From Microvirga lotononidis (lineage in GTDB: Bacteria > Pseudomonadota > Alphaproteobacteria > Rhizobiales > Beijerinckiaceae), in the NCBI RefSeq assembly GCF_034627025.1, contig NZ_CP141048.1, positions 496,001 to 560,000 on the forward strand: a DNA stretch of 64,000 bases, written 5' to 3'. The notes below the pieces were generated by a model. It saw only the letters and a program-made list of their open reading frames with translations, was not told the DNA's origin and made no database searches. The position numbers and the translations under genes are program-made. The stretch's first letter is position 1; the number at the start of each line of letters is the position of its first letter. Positions 1 to 9,529 of the stretch are shown here, in pieces.

Positions 1-555
1 ATCGAGCCCGACCGTGCGGTTGGCTCTCGGAGCCAGCAGTTGCAGCATCCGCCCGGTGCCGGTGCCGAGATCGACGAGATTGCGGATCCTGGCCGACCCT
101 AAGGCCTCCAGAACAGCAGCCTCGACCACGGTCTCGGGGGCATGCAGGGAGCGGATGCGATCCCAGTCCGGCGCCAGGCGGGAGAAGAAGGCCTGGGCGG
201 CCTGCGAGCGCTGGGCCCGCACGCCGTCGAGGCGGGTCCGGTCCTCCAAAAGCTGCGGATCGGACCGGTCGAGGCTCTCCAGGGTCGGGCGGATGATCCG
301 GAGGGCAATGCCCCGGTCGGTGAGCCGGAAGAAGGCCCAGGCCCCCTCCCGGTGCCGCTCCACGAGGCCGGCCTCGACCAGAAGCTTCAGGTGACGGGAG
401 ATTCGCGGCTGGGACTGCCCGAGGATGTCCGTGAGATCGGAGACCGAGAGCTCACCTTCGGTCAGCAACGCGAGGATGCGCAGGCGCGTCTCCTCGGCGG
501 CTGCCCGAAGGACATCCAGGGTCAGGTCCAGCGATGGGGACGGATGGTCCGACAC
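1..555 (-). CDS. ArsR-family regulator fused to SAM-dependent methyltransferase (partial, runs off left edge)
   Basis: Reading leftward from a GTG at 555, the protein has an N-terminal winged helix-turn-helix (roughly residues 8-85, with SDLTDILGQSQPRISRHLKL as the recognition region), then a linker and the start of a class I methyltransferase fold with the SAM-binding glycine motif VDLGTGTGRML near residue 170. The rest lies outside the window. In alphaproteobacteria such fusions commonly sit beside methionine-cycle genes and are thought to sense SAM or SAH; that role is inferred from family knowledge, and the downstream gene is not visible. An AT-rich palindrome 18 bp upstream of the start is a likely autoregulatory operator. 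Start: GTG chosen because the preceding 45 bp are AT-rich and non-coding. Confidence 0.85.
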   Translation of the reverse strand, partial: MSDHPSPSLDLTLDVLRAAAEETRLRILALLTEGELSVSDLTDILGQSQPRISRHLKLLVEAGLVERHREGAWAFFRLTDRGIALRIIRPTLESLDRSDPQLLEDRTRLDGVRAQRSQAAQAFFSRLAPDWDRIRSLHAPETVVEAAVLEALGSARIRNLVDLGTGTGRMLQLLAPRANRTVGLD

Positions 556-572
556 GGCCAAAACTCGCTCTT

Positions 573-594
573 ACATATAAAGATATATTTATGT
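573..594. promoter_or_regulatory. AT-rich palindrome upstream of the ArsR/methyltransferase gene
   Basis: A 22-bp imperfect palindrome with ACATA at one end, TATGT at the other, and inner arms ATAAA and TTTAT around GATATA. It stands out as AT-only sequence in a GC-rich window and lies immediately upstream of the regulator gene, as expected of an operator. Binding by the adjacent ArsR protein is inferred. Confidence 0.55.
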
Positions 595-712
595 CTATTT
601 TAACGAGAGAGCAAGCGAATGGTTGGGCCCGGCCGTCTGATAGGAGATGCCATTCTCCTCTCGACGAAATGGCCGATTGGCGTGGGTGTGACAGGGGCCT
701 TTGCCAGGAGAT

Positions 713-740
713 GTGGCAGCCGGTGCCGATCGGCTGCCAC
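713..740 (-). terminator. Hairpin downstream of amn
   Basis: A perfect 9-bp inverted repeat (GTGGCAGCC 713-721, GGCTGCCAC 732-740) lies 11 bp past the amn stop codon. There is no T-tract after it, so it may be a transcript-end stabiliser or a non-canonical terminator rather than a classical intrinsic terminator. The rest of 600-750 shows no gene. Confidence 0.4.
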
Positions 741-750
741 TCTGCATGAC

Positions 751-2229
751 CTAACGGAATGGCGGTTCGTCGAAGCTGCGCAGCTTGCGCGAATGCAAGG
801 ACGACCGCTGGCCTTTCAGGATGTCGAGGGCCGAAAGTCCGATCATGAGATGCTCGCTCACCGCGCGCTCGTAGAAGGCATTGGCCGCGCCCGGCAGCTT
901 GATCTCCCCGTGCAGCGGCTTGTCCGAGACGCAGAGCAGCGTCCCGTAGGGAACCCGAAGCCGGTAGCCCTGGGCCGCGATGGTGCCGCTCTCCATGTCC
1001 ACCGCGATGGCGCGGGACAGGTTGATCTGGCGCCGTTCCTGGCTCCAGCGCAGCTCCCAGTTTCGGTCGTCGTAGGTCACGACCGTACCGGTGCGCAGGC
1101 GCCGTTTCAGCTCCTCGCCCCGTTCGCCAGTCACCTGCACCGCCGCATCCTGCAGGGCGACCTGGATTTCCGCGAGAGCCGGGATCGGGATTTCCGGAGG
1201 CACGGCGCTGTCGAGAATGTGGTCGCGCCGGAGATAGCCGTGGGCCAGCACGTAATCGCCGATGGATTGCGACTGGCGCAAGCCTCCGCAATGCCCGACC
1301 ATGAGCCAGCAATGGGGCCTCAGCACCGCCAGATGATCGGTGATGTTCTTCGCGTTCGACGGACCGACGCCGATGTTGACGAGCGTCACCCCCTGCCCGT
1401 CCTTGCGCATGAGGTGATAGGCCGGCATCTGGAACCGGTGCCAGGGCGATGAGCCGATCAGTTCCTCGACGACGGTCTCGTCCAGCCCGCGCTCGATGGT
1501 GATGCCGCCCGGCAGCACGAGCCGGGTATAAGGCCCCTCCTCGTTCGCCATCTCCTTCACGGCCCAGCGGATGAACTGGTCCACGTAGCGATGATAGTTG
1601 GTCAGCAGGATCCAGGGCTGGACGCAGCGCCAGTCGCTGCCGGTGTAATGCACGAGACGGCGGAGCGAGTAATCGACCCGGGCGGCATCGAAGAGCGCCA
1701 AAGGCCGGGGTTCATCCTCATGGAAGACCCAGGTGCCGTCGGCGATCTCGTCGCCCACCTTGGCGAGAAGCGGCGTCGGGAAATGCTGGGCGAGTTCGGA
1801 CGCCGAATGGGCTCCGCGGCCCAGCTCATCGCCGCGCTCGAAAACATAGGGATAAGGAATTTCCTGGTCGCTGACGCCAACCTCGATGGTGGCTCCGTAA
1901 TCGCGCACCAGATAATTCAGCTGCTCCAGCAGATAGTTCCGGAAGAAGGCCGGCTGCGTGATCGTGGTCGCATAGACGCCCGGACCCTGGAACTTGGCAT
2001 AGGCCCGCTGCTTGACCGGCGGCAGCGAGGTCGACCGGTAATCCAGCCGCAATTCCGGATAGCGGAAGCGGGACCGCTCGAACGGCGTGGGCGGCGTGCC
2101 GGTGGAAAAGAAATGATCCAGAGCCTTGCGCTGCGCCTCGATGGCGCTGTCATGAAGCGCGATGAGCCGCTCGACGGCTTCTTCAGGCGTGGCAACGGAT
2201 TGGAAGGTGGAAATATGATCGGCAGGCAC
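751..2229 (-). CDS. amn: AMP nucleosidase
   Basis: 492 aa, close to the 484 aa of E. coli Amn. The enzyme hydrolyses AMP to adenine and ribose 5-phosphate in the cytosol and helps control adenylate pools. The N-terminal half matches the AMP nucleosidase-specific domain (PYVFERGDELG, YTGSDWRCVQPWILLTNYHRY); the C-terminal half is a nucleoside phosphorylase-type fold with GVGPSNAKNITDHLAVLRP, VGHCGGLR and the late AVDMESGTIAAQGYR and CVSDKPLHGE motifs that line the ribose/phosphate site. It is transcribed alone, with a divergent-free gap of 200 bp upstream. The ATG at 2229 gives a full-length family N-terminus. No anomaly seen. Confidence 0.93.
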   Translation of the reverse strand: MPADHISTFQSVATPEEAVERLIALHDSAIEAQRKALDHFFSTGTPPTPFERSRFRYPELRLDYRSTSLPPVKQRAYAKFQGPGVYATTITQPAFFRNYLLEQLNYLVRDYGATIEVGVSDQEIPYPYVFERGDELGRGAHSASELAQHFPTPLLAKVGDEIADGTWVFHEDEPRPLALFDAARVDYSLRRLVHYTGSDWRCVQPWILLTNYHRYVDQFIRWAVKEMANEEGPYTRLVLPGGITIERGLDETVVEELIGSSPWHRFQMPAYHLMRKDGQGVTLVNIGVGPSNAKNITDHLAVLRPHCWLMVGHCGGLRQSQSIGDYVLAHGYLRRDHILDSAVPPEIPIPALAEIQVALQDAAVQVTGERGEELKRRLRTGTVVTYDDRNWELRWSQERRQINLSRAIAVDMESGTIAAQGYRLRVPYGTLLCVSDKPLHGEIKLPGAANAFYERAVSEHLMIGLSALDILKGQRSSLHSRKLRSFDEPPFR

Positions 2230-2397
2230 GTGGACTCTCTTCTTATGTCTCGTGCCTCAAGGGTCATACACCGTTTTGCGGAAGAACCCAACCGGGTTGG
2301 CAGAAGTTCGCCGTGAGAAGCCGAAACCTCAGGGCGAGGAGGCTCATGGAACAGGCGAAAACCGAAAGCCGAGCGTCGGTGCTGCGCGCATTTCAGT

Positions 2398-2422
2398 GAG
2401 GAGGGCCGGTGAAGCCCTCCTC
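2398..2422 (-). terminator. Hairpin downstream of the secreted-protein gene
   Basis: Perfect 9-bp arms GAGGAGGGC (2398-2406) and GCCCTCCTC (2414-2422) separated by 7 bp, starting 7 bp after the stop of the gene at 2429-2833. No T-tract follows on the minus strand, so termination efficiency is uncertain. Confidence 0.5.
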
Positions 2423-2428
2423 GCTCAA

Positions 2429-2833
2429 TTACTCGCAGACCTGATCCCGGCGAATGACGACCCTGCCCCAATCGTCCACGAAGCGGCGGCGCACCATGTA
2501 ACAGGGAGGCGCATCATAGGCCGGTGAGCCGTAATAGGTCGGATAGGCCGAATTGCTTGGATAATCATAAGCAGGGCGTGAGGCCAATGCACCGAGTGCC
2601 AAGCCGCCGACCACACCGGCAGCCACAGCGCCACCGGCATCGTAGTCGCGATGGCGATAGGGACGATAACCGTAGCCGTAGTTCGGACGAACGACCCCAT
2701 ATGGCGTGGCATAGGATCCGTCGCGCCAGCGCCCTGTGCTTTCACCGGCATACGCCGGAGCGAAAGCCGCCAAAGCACCGCTCATTGTCAGAACGGCGCA
2801 GCCTGCAACCAGAACAACCTTGAACCGAGACAT
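2429..2833 (-). CDS. Secreted Gly/Tyr/Pro-rich hypothetical protein
   Basis: 134 aa from the ATG at 2833, which has a strong AGGAGG site 7 nt upstream; an in-frame ATG 12 codons earlier is less likely. The first ~29 residues form a signal peptide (MSRFKVVLVAGCAVLTMSGALAAFAPAYA, shown here in two parts: basic start, then hydrophobic core ending AYA). The mature part has a YG/PYR-rich stretch, a glycine/alanine segment GGAVAAGVVGGLALGALA resembling a glycine-zipper, and a C-terminal conserved-looking CYMVRRRFVDDWGRVVIRRDQVC with two cysteines that could form a disulfide. Similar small periplasmic or outer-membrane-associated proteins are common in Rhizobiales; function unknown. Confidence 0.8.
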   Translation of the reverse strand: MSRFKVVLVAGCAVLTMSGALAAFAPAYAGESTGRWRDGSYATPYGVVRPNYGYGYRPYRHRDYDAGGAVAAGVVGGLALGALASRPAYDYPSNSAYPTYYGSPAYDAPPCYMVRRRFVDDWGRVVIRRDQVCE

Positions 2834-2982
2834 TTTCGCCTCCTGGCGGGAACGCACTTTGAACGCCAAAGCTGAAACAATTGCTTCGTTCCCAACCTCT
2901 GGAACAAGAATAGATGTCCCTCCCTGAACTCAGGATGAAAGCTTCAAGCAAGGAATTCGTAGCCGATCGGCAAAGCGATACG

Positions 2983-3020
2983 AAAAGAACGCGGGTGGGC
3001 CGATGCCCAGTCCCGCGTTC
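2983..3020 (-). terminator. Intrinsic terminator of ettA
   Basis: GAACGCGGG (2987-2995) pairs with CCCGCGTTC (3012-3020), with a second inner stem GGGC/GCCC, and on the minus strand is followed by TTTT (AAAA at 2983-2986). It sits 30 bp past the ettA stop. The remainder of 2834-2980 is a non-coding upstream region for the secreted-protein gene. Confidence 0.75.
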
Positions 3021-3050
3021 CACATGCTTACAAAAGAAGTCCGCCAGACC

Positions 3051-4703
<1,653 letters not shown>

Positions 4704-5074
4704 GGAAAAAGCCCTGCTTGATGGTCGGTTGAATGGGATTGGCTGTCAGTTATCAGGGGCAGCCTGCCGGGGCAAGGCGGGGGAGTGTCGCCAGCAGAGT
4801 TCCGGAAAGCCAGCACCTTAGGGCCCGCAGCTTGCGCTGCGAGCCTGTCAGGGTTCGAGGGTGGCGTGTCGGGCAGCCCGGCTCGCTTGTGAGTGAGAAT
4901 GGAAGAGCCGAACTGCTCGTCCCGCACGGTTCTTTTAGGCGTTTAGACTTGGACCAGCACAGGGCTGCCAAGGGCCTCCGGCCCCAGGTGTGCGAGACCT
5001 GCGACCGGACCGTTCCCCACCCCACAACTGCGACGCCTCGCGAGCGCGCCCCTCGTCAGGTGAGGATGGGTAAC
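4704..5074 (-). other. Long untranslated leader or small-RNA region between the LexA promoter and ettA
   Basis: 370 bp with no recognisable conserved gene. On the minus strand it can form several GC-rich hairpins, for example GGGCC/GGCCC around 4971-4984 inside a wider GCACA/TGTGC pair, and GCAGC/GCTGC near 4827-4840. It contains a GTG-initiated frame of 90 codons (5025 to 4753) that is rich in R, S, P and C and has only a weak GAGG site; this could be a SOS-induced peptide or chance. No T-tract terminator was seen before ettA, so readthrough into ettA is plausible. Confidence 0.35.
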
Positions 5075-5118
5075 GATATAACCAAGGTTGCAGCAACTGT
5101 CAAGAACAAAGTGAGAAC
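5075..5118 (-). promoter_or_regulatory. LexA (SOS) box with strong sigma-70-type promoter pointing at ettA
   Basis: GAAC-N7-GAAC at 5104-5118 matches the alphaproteobacterial LexA operator (GTTC-N7-GTTC on the minus strand). Directly downstream on the minus strand are TTGACA (5098-5103), a 17-bp spacer and TATATC (5075-5080). The spacer also holds the palindrome GTTGC-A-GCAAC (5087-5097). Predicted start of transcription is near 5068, about 365 nt upstream of the ettA start codon. Confidence 0.6.
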
Positions 5119-5161
5119 ATAACGTTCGCTCTCACCACCGCCCTCTCCGCATCACCCACCC

Positions 5162-5395
5162 CGTCATCACCGGCCCTGTGCCGGTGATCCCGATCAGCAA
5201 GGCGCAGCGCTTCAAACAATCGGGATGGCCGGGACAAGCCCGGCCATGACGGGGGAGGGTGTCAGCCCCGTACCCGCCAGGACGATCCTTCGAGACGTAG
5301 CGGCGTTGCTCCTCAGGATGAGGGTGGAGCGGTGGCGAGCAAGACGGGATGACGGCAACAAGGCCGGCCATGACGGCGGTGGATGTCATCCCCTC
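5162..5395. repeat. Cluster of REP-like palindromic repeats
   Basis: Three kinds of imperfectly conserved elements abut: ATCACCGGC-N5-GCCGGTGAT (5166-5188), ATGGCCGGG-ACAAG-CCCGGCCAT (5225-5247), and a CCTTCGAGACG...CTCCTCAGGATGAGG unit (about 5287-5325), followed by a decayed GGCCGGCCATGACGG copy near 5364. Units of these types are scattered in Rhizobiales genomes, usually between convergent genes or after stop codons. Here they separate the SOS promoter from the esterase gene. The ATGGCCGGG unit recurs at 22361. Confidence 0.75.
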
Positions 5396-5434
5396 TCCCG
5401 GACGGCAGAGCGGCAGGAGCCAGGGCAGACCGGA

Positions 5435-6778
5435 TCAAAGCCCGAACGGGTACGTCTCCGGCATGCCCTTGCCGTGGGCATGGGTGAGCGGGCTCACGGC
5501 CCTGGTGTCCTCGAACCAGACGAAGGCGTCGAACTGCTCGGCCAGGACCGCCTCGAAATAATGGCTGTAGAGTTCCGTCTCCGGCCGGTAAACCACGCCG
5601 ATGGCCCGCTCCAGGCGGGGCCGCGACAGGATCTCCGTCAGCTCGGCCTGGCCGTTCTCCCGCCAGTCGGTCAGGAAGCACCCGAGGCCCGTATCCCGGA
5701 AGATGCGCTCGTGACTGTCGGGCCGGGCGGGCCGGACGGTCTTGACCTGCATGGGCTCGTCCCAGTCGTCGGCGGCCGCCACCGTGCCCCGGTCCGTCCC
5801 GAAGCCGATGAGGACGGCCTCGTCCCGGTAGGCCTTCCGGCAAAGTTCGCCGATATTGAACTCGCCCTGCCAGCCCATGGCGGTCGCTGCCGCGTTGCCG
5901 ATATGGGAATTGTGGGCCCAGACCACCGCCTTGGCGTTGTCGCGCCGGGCGAGCAGGCTCTGCAGGGTCTCGAACATGTGCCGGTCGCGCAGGTTCCAGG
6001 ATTCCGTCGCGCCTTCGTACATGATCCGATAGTAATGTTCGGCCGCATGGACGATCTTGGCGTTCTGCACCGCGTCGAAGAATGCCTCGCCGCCATCGGC
6101 CTGGAGATAGTCCATCCGCTTGTCGAGAATGTCCTGGAGCTGGCGCAGCAGCGCCTGGTCGCAGGGCTTTTTCTGCCCGGTGAGGACGGCGCGGCCGTAA
6201 CGGGCGGGATCGGATTGCCAGGGGCTCAGGCAGCCGTAGCGTCCCCTCGCCTCCCGGGCCGCCTCCGGATCGACCTTGTCGAGGTAATCGAGAACGGAAC
6301 GGATCGACGTGTTCAGGCTGTAGACGTCGAGCCCGCGAAACTCTGCCCGCTCGTCGTCCGCCCGCTCCTTGTTGAAATCGCGCAACCAGTTGACGAAGTC
6401 GTAGACCTCCTCGTTGCGCCACATCCAAGTGGGAAATCGTTGGAAGGCCGCATCATCGTCATCGGCAAGTTGGCGGTGGCGCACATAGGCGTCGATGCGC
6501 GCGGCATCCGGCCAATCGGCCTCGACGGCCACGATGGAAAAGCCGTGCTGCTCGATCAGGCGTTTCGTGATCGCGGCGCGCGCCCGGTAGAACTCGGACG
6601 TGCCGTGGGTCGCCTCGCCCAGGAGCACGACCTTGGCGTCGGCGAAGCGGTCGAACATGGCGCCGAAGGCTTCATCCTCGGACATCGGCGGCAAGGTTTC
6701 CCCATGCTCGCGCACGAGATCGACGGCTTCCTTGACCGATGCCTCGTTCTCGTTCTGCTTCCAGGACAGCCGGGCCAT
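5435..6778 (-). CDS. Erythromycin esterase family protein
   Basis: 447 aa from the ATG at 6778 (MARLSWKQNENEASV), chosen because the upstream frame is not conserved-looking and overlaps a terminator. The Ere fold uses a histidine in the EATHGTSEFYRAR motif (about residue 55) and acidic residues such as those in the EADWPDA motif; WAHNSHIGNA is another family hallmark. True EreA/EreB enzymes hydrolyse the macrolide lactone, but most chromosomal members in soil bacteria are succinoglycan-biosynthesis-like esterases of unknown substrate, so resistance should not be assumed. Monocistronic: terminator upstream at 6861, repeats downstream. Confidence 0.88.
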   Translation of the reverse strand: MARLSWKQNENEASVKEAVDLVREHGETLPPMSEDEAFGAMFDRFADAKVVLLGEATHGTSEFYRARAAITKRLIEQHGFSIVAVEADWPDAARIDAYVRHRQLADDDDAAFQRFPTWMWRNEEVYDFVNWLRDFNKERADDERAEFRGLDVYSLNTSIRSVLDYLDKVDPEAAREARGRYGCLSPWQSDPARYGRAVLTGQKKPCDQALLRQLQDILDKRMDYLQADGGEAFFDAVQNAKIVHAAEHYYRIMYEGATESWNLRDRHMFETLQSLLARRDNAKAVVWAHNSHIGNAAATAMGWQGEFNIGELCRKAYRDEAVLIGFGTDRGTVAAADDWDEPMQVKTVRPARPDSHERIFRDTGLGCFLTDWRENGQAELTEILSRPRLERAIGVVYRPETELYSHYFEAVLAEQFDAFVWFEDTRAVSPLTHAHGKGMPETYPFGL

Positions 6779-6860
6779 GACGTTCACTCCGCAAAGCCGG
6801 CATGCTGCGTGCCGCTTCAGCCGAAGAACGATGGCGAGACTCGGCTTGTTCCAGAAATGG

Positions 6861-6886
6861 AAACGGCCGGAGACACTCTCCGGCCG
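6861..6886 (-). terminator. Intrinsic terminator of the peptide transporter operon
   Basis: Perfect 10-bp arms CGGCCGGAGA (6864-6873) and TCTCCGGCCG (6877-6886) with a 3-nt loop, followed on the minus strand by TTT (AAA at 6861-6863). It lies 36 bp past the stop of the M14 peptidase gene and closes that operon. 6779-6860 also acts as the upstream region of the esterase gene. Confidence 0.75.
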
Positions 6887-6921
6887 CTTTCGTCTTGGGC
6901 GCTCTACGGCAAATCCGGGTG

Positions 6922-8670
6922 CTAAACCTGCGCCGCCATGATCGACGCGAAGGCTTCCTCGGCGGCGATGACGGTCGCCATCTGGACCGTATGGGCGAAA
7001 CGGTAAGCATCGCCGTAGATCGTCTCGTCCGGGAATTCCGTGATCAGGGTCAGCGGCGACGGATGGCGTTCGTCGGCGGTGATCAGACACGGAATGTCGT
7101 TGATGATCTCGTACGGCGTGCCCCCCGAATGGATCGAGCAGATCTCGATCTGCCGGCGGTTGAACTCAGCCAATCCCGGCACGGCCGAGAGGCCCGTCGT
7201 CACGGCTTCGACCAGGGTTCGCGCCGTCTCGCTCCAGGAGGGATGATGCCGCATGATCAGGAAGAAGCCCTTCGGGATCGACCAGAGCTCGAAGCCGCGC
7301 GGGAGATAGCCGGTAAAGGGCCGCGTCCATTCATGGGCCGGATAGCCGTGGAAGTTGAGGTGCAGCTGTGCGCCGGACATCTCCAGCGCCTGGTTGCGCG
7401 CGCCGATCTCGTAGAGCGGCTCCTTGCGTCCGTATTCCAGATCGCATCCGAGCGAGGTGTAACGTGCCGCATGGTGCATGTGGCGCGGGTTGCTCTCGCA
7501 CAGCCGCCCGTGAAGAGCATAACCGTCGGGATTCTCGACCGGAACATAGGCGATGTTGGTGTCAGGATTGGCCAGCAGGCGGTGCACGGCTCTCAGCGTT
7601 CCCACGGGAGCCGAGGTCTCGTTCGCATGCTGCCCGCTGGTGACGAGGACCGCCGGACGCGAACCGGCCCGGTAAAGGCCCCGCACGGGACGTCCCTCCC
7701 GGGAGATCCCCTCGAAAGTTTTTCCGGGAAGCGCCGCGAGTTCGCGATAGATCTGATCGAGACCGGGCGCGGCATCCGCCGTCTCGATGTCCTGCTCGGG
7801 CCGCACCGGGTTCTCCGGCGGCCCGAAGGAGCGCAGCGTCACGCGCACATGCGCATCGCCGTTCCCGGCGCGGATGTCGGGCACGATCTGGCCGGGCTGC
7901 ACGCTGCGGTCCTCGGGCGGACGGCCCGACTTGCGCTTGAAGAACTCGAGCAGCGAGAAATAGAAGTCCTCGTGCAGCGCCTCGCGGGTGCTCATCACCT
8001 CGTCGCCGTAATCGAGCGGGCGCTCGATGCCGGGGATCGTCACGTCGACGGCAATCGTCTCCGCATAGGGTTCCGTGTCGGGCCAGTCATGGGCCGCCAC
8101 GGCCGCCATGACGGAGTGGAAGACCTGCTCGATCTCGGTCTCGAGCGGCTCGTCGAGATCCGGCGCATCGTCCGGCCGCTCCGTGATCTTCAACCATCCG
8201 GTCGGCGTGAGATCGACCTGATCGAGATGATTGGTGCGCAGGCGGTCCGGCGCGAAGACCGCATGCTCCGCCACATGGCCGTCCTTGTCCTCCAGAGTGA
8301 CATGGTAGGTCATGTCGGCGGCGCCGGGTTCGAAGACGGTCTCGACGCCATCGAGCAGGGCTGCCAGGGGATAGGCCTCGGAGAGGAAGCGGAGCCGGTC
8401 CGCCTCCGCGTGCACCGGATAGCGCACGGTGACGCGCTTCAGATGGCCGGTCTCGAACTCTTCGAGGAAGGCGTGGACGAGCGGCTTATAGGCGCTGCGC
8501 AACCGCGCCCGGACGCCTGCTTCCGCCAGCACGGCTTCCGCCGCGCGTCGCGCCGCCTCGTCCTCGAAGAGCCAGGCTTCGAGCATCGCGCCGCGGTGAT
8601 CGTTCCGGGCCCATTCGCGCAGGAGATTATCGAGAGTGCGAGAGATACGCTCGTCGAGCAAAATCGTCAT
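6922..8670 (-). CDS. M14-family zinc carboxypeptidase-like protein encoded at the end of a peptide transporter operon
   Basis: 582 aa. The start ATG at 8670 overlaps the stop of the upstream permease gene (ATGA), showing translational coupling. The C-terminal ~250 residues carry the M14 fold: SGQHANETSAPVG gives the zinc-binding H-x-x-E at about residue 347, PVENPDGYALHGR the substrate-binding Asn-Pro region, HLNFHGYPAHEW the third zinc His, and FPDET near the C-terminus the candidate catalytic Glu. The N-terminal ~300 residues are not recognised. No signal peptide is visible, so it probably acts in the cytosol on peptides brought in by the transporter. Confidence 0.8.
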   Translation of the reverse strand: MTILLDERISRTLDNLLREWARNDHRGAMLEAWLFEDEAARRAAEAVLAEAGVRARLRSAYKPLVHAFLEEFETGHLKRVTVRYPVHAEADRLRFLSEAYPLAALLDGVETVFEPGAADMTYHVTLEDKDGHVAEHAVFAPDRLRTNHLDQVDLTPTGWLKITERPDDAPDLDEPLETEIEQVFHSVMAAVAAHDWPDTEPYAETIAVDVTIPGIERPLDYGDEVMSTREALHEDFYFSLLEFFKRKSGRPPEDRSVQPGQIVPDIRAGNGDAHVRVTLRSFGPPENPVRPEQDIETADAAPGLDQIYRELAALPGKTFEGISREGRPVRGLYRAGSRPAVLVTSGQHANETSAPVGTLRAVHRLLANPDTNIAYVPVENPDGYALHGRLCESNPRHMHHAARYTSLGCDLEYGRKEPLYEIGARNQALEMSGAQLHLNFHGYPAHEWTRPFTGYLPRGFELWSIPKGFFLIMRHHPSWSETARTLVEAVTTGLSAVPGLAEFNRRQIEICSIHSGGTPYEIINDIPCLITADERHPSPLTLITEFPDETIYGDAYRFAHTVQMATVIAAEEAFASIMAAQV

Positions 8671-9524
8671 CGTGATGTCTGTCCTGTCGGATCGAGAAGA
8701 TCGCGCAGCCAATCGCCCAGAAGGTTCAGGCCGAGCACGGTGAACATGATGGCAAGTCCCGGAAACACGCTGACCCACCAGGCCGTCTGCAGATAGGTGC
8801 GGCCGTCGGCGAGCATGCCGCCCCAGCTCGGGATGAGCGGATCGACGCCGAGACCGAGGAACGTGAGGCTGCTTTCGAGAAGGATGTTGTTGGCCACGTT
8901 GAGCGTCATGAGAATGACGATGGGGCCGAGCACGTTGGGCAGGATATGGGTGAAGATGATGCGCCCGTTGCCGACACCGATGGCGCGGGCCGAGAGGATG
9001 AACTCCCGGTCCCGCAGGGCCAGCACGGAGCCGCGCACGAGCCGCGCATATTGCACCCATTGGGCGACGACCATGAAGAAGATGATCTTGTCGATGCCGG
9101 TGCCGAGAATGGCAAGGAACATGATGGCGAGGAGAATGAAGGGCAGCGCCAGCTGGATGTCGGCGAAGCGCATCAGCAGAACCTCGGCGATGCCGCGATA
9201 GTACCCGGCGACGAGGCCGACGATCGTTCCGACGATGACCGCTCCCACCACCGAGAGAACGCCGACCGTGAGCGAGATCTGTCCACCGACGATCACGCGC
9301 GCCAGCACGTCGCGGCCGAGCGGATCGGTGCCGAGGGGGTGAGCAAGGCTCTGGAACGGCGGCGTGAGCCGCGCCATGAGGTCCATGCTCTCGCCGCCAT
9401 CCGGGAACAGGATCCCCGAGAACAGCACGGCCAGCCCCATGCCGACGGTGAGCAGGAGGCCGAGAACGAGTTCGAGCGAGCGGAAGTGCCGGCGCGCCGA
9501 CGATACAGCCTGAGCGGCAGCCAT
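8667..9524 (-). CDS. Dipeptide/oligopeptide ABC transporter permease (DppC type)
   Basis: 285 aa inner-membrane permease. An N-terminal membrane segment (LVLGLLLTVGMGLAVLFSGILF) is followed by the periplasmic-side motif LAHPLGTDPLGRDVLARV that is diagnostic for DppC/OppC, then five further hydrophobic segments. The EAA loop that contacts the ATPase is seen as ARAIGVGNGRIIFTHILPNVLGPI. It lies 5 bp downstream of the DppB-type gene and overlaps the M14 gene by 4 bp. The substrate (di- or oligopeptide, or another short amide) cannot be settled from sequence. Confidence 0.93.
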   Translation of the reverse strand: MAAAQAVSSARRHFRSLELVLGLLLTVGMGLAVLFSGILFPDGGESMDLMARLTPPFQSLAHPLGTDPLGRDVLARVIVGGQISLTVGVLSVVGAVIVGTIVGLVAGYYRGIAEVLLMRFADIQLALPFILLAIMFLAILGTGIDKIIFFMVVAQWVQYARLVRGSVLALRDREFILSARAIGVGNGRIIFTHILPNVLGPIVILMTLNVANNILLESSLTFLGLGVDPLIPSWGGMLADGRTYLQTAWWVSVFPGLAIMFTVLGLNLLGDWLRDLLDPTGQTSR

Positions 9525-9529
9525 GGAGC

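Noticed and set aside
4800..4870. GGTTCGAG motif suggesting a tRNA T-loop
   Set aside because: No cloverleaf could be drawn around it; acceptor and anticodon stems do not pair.
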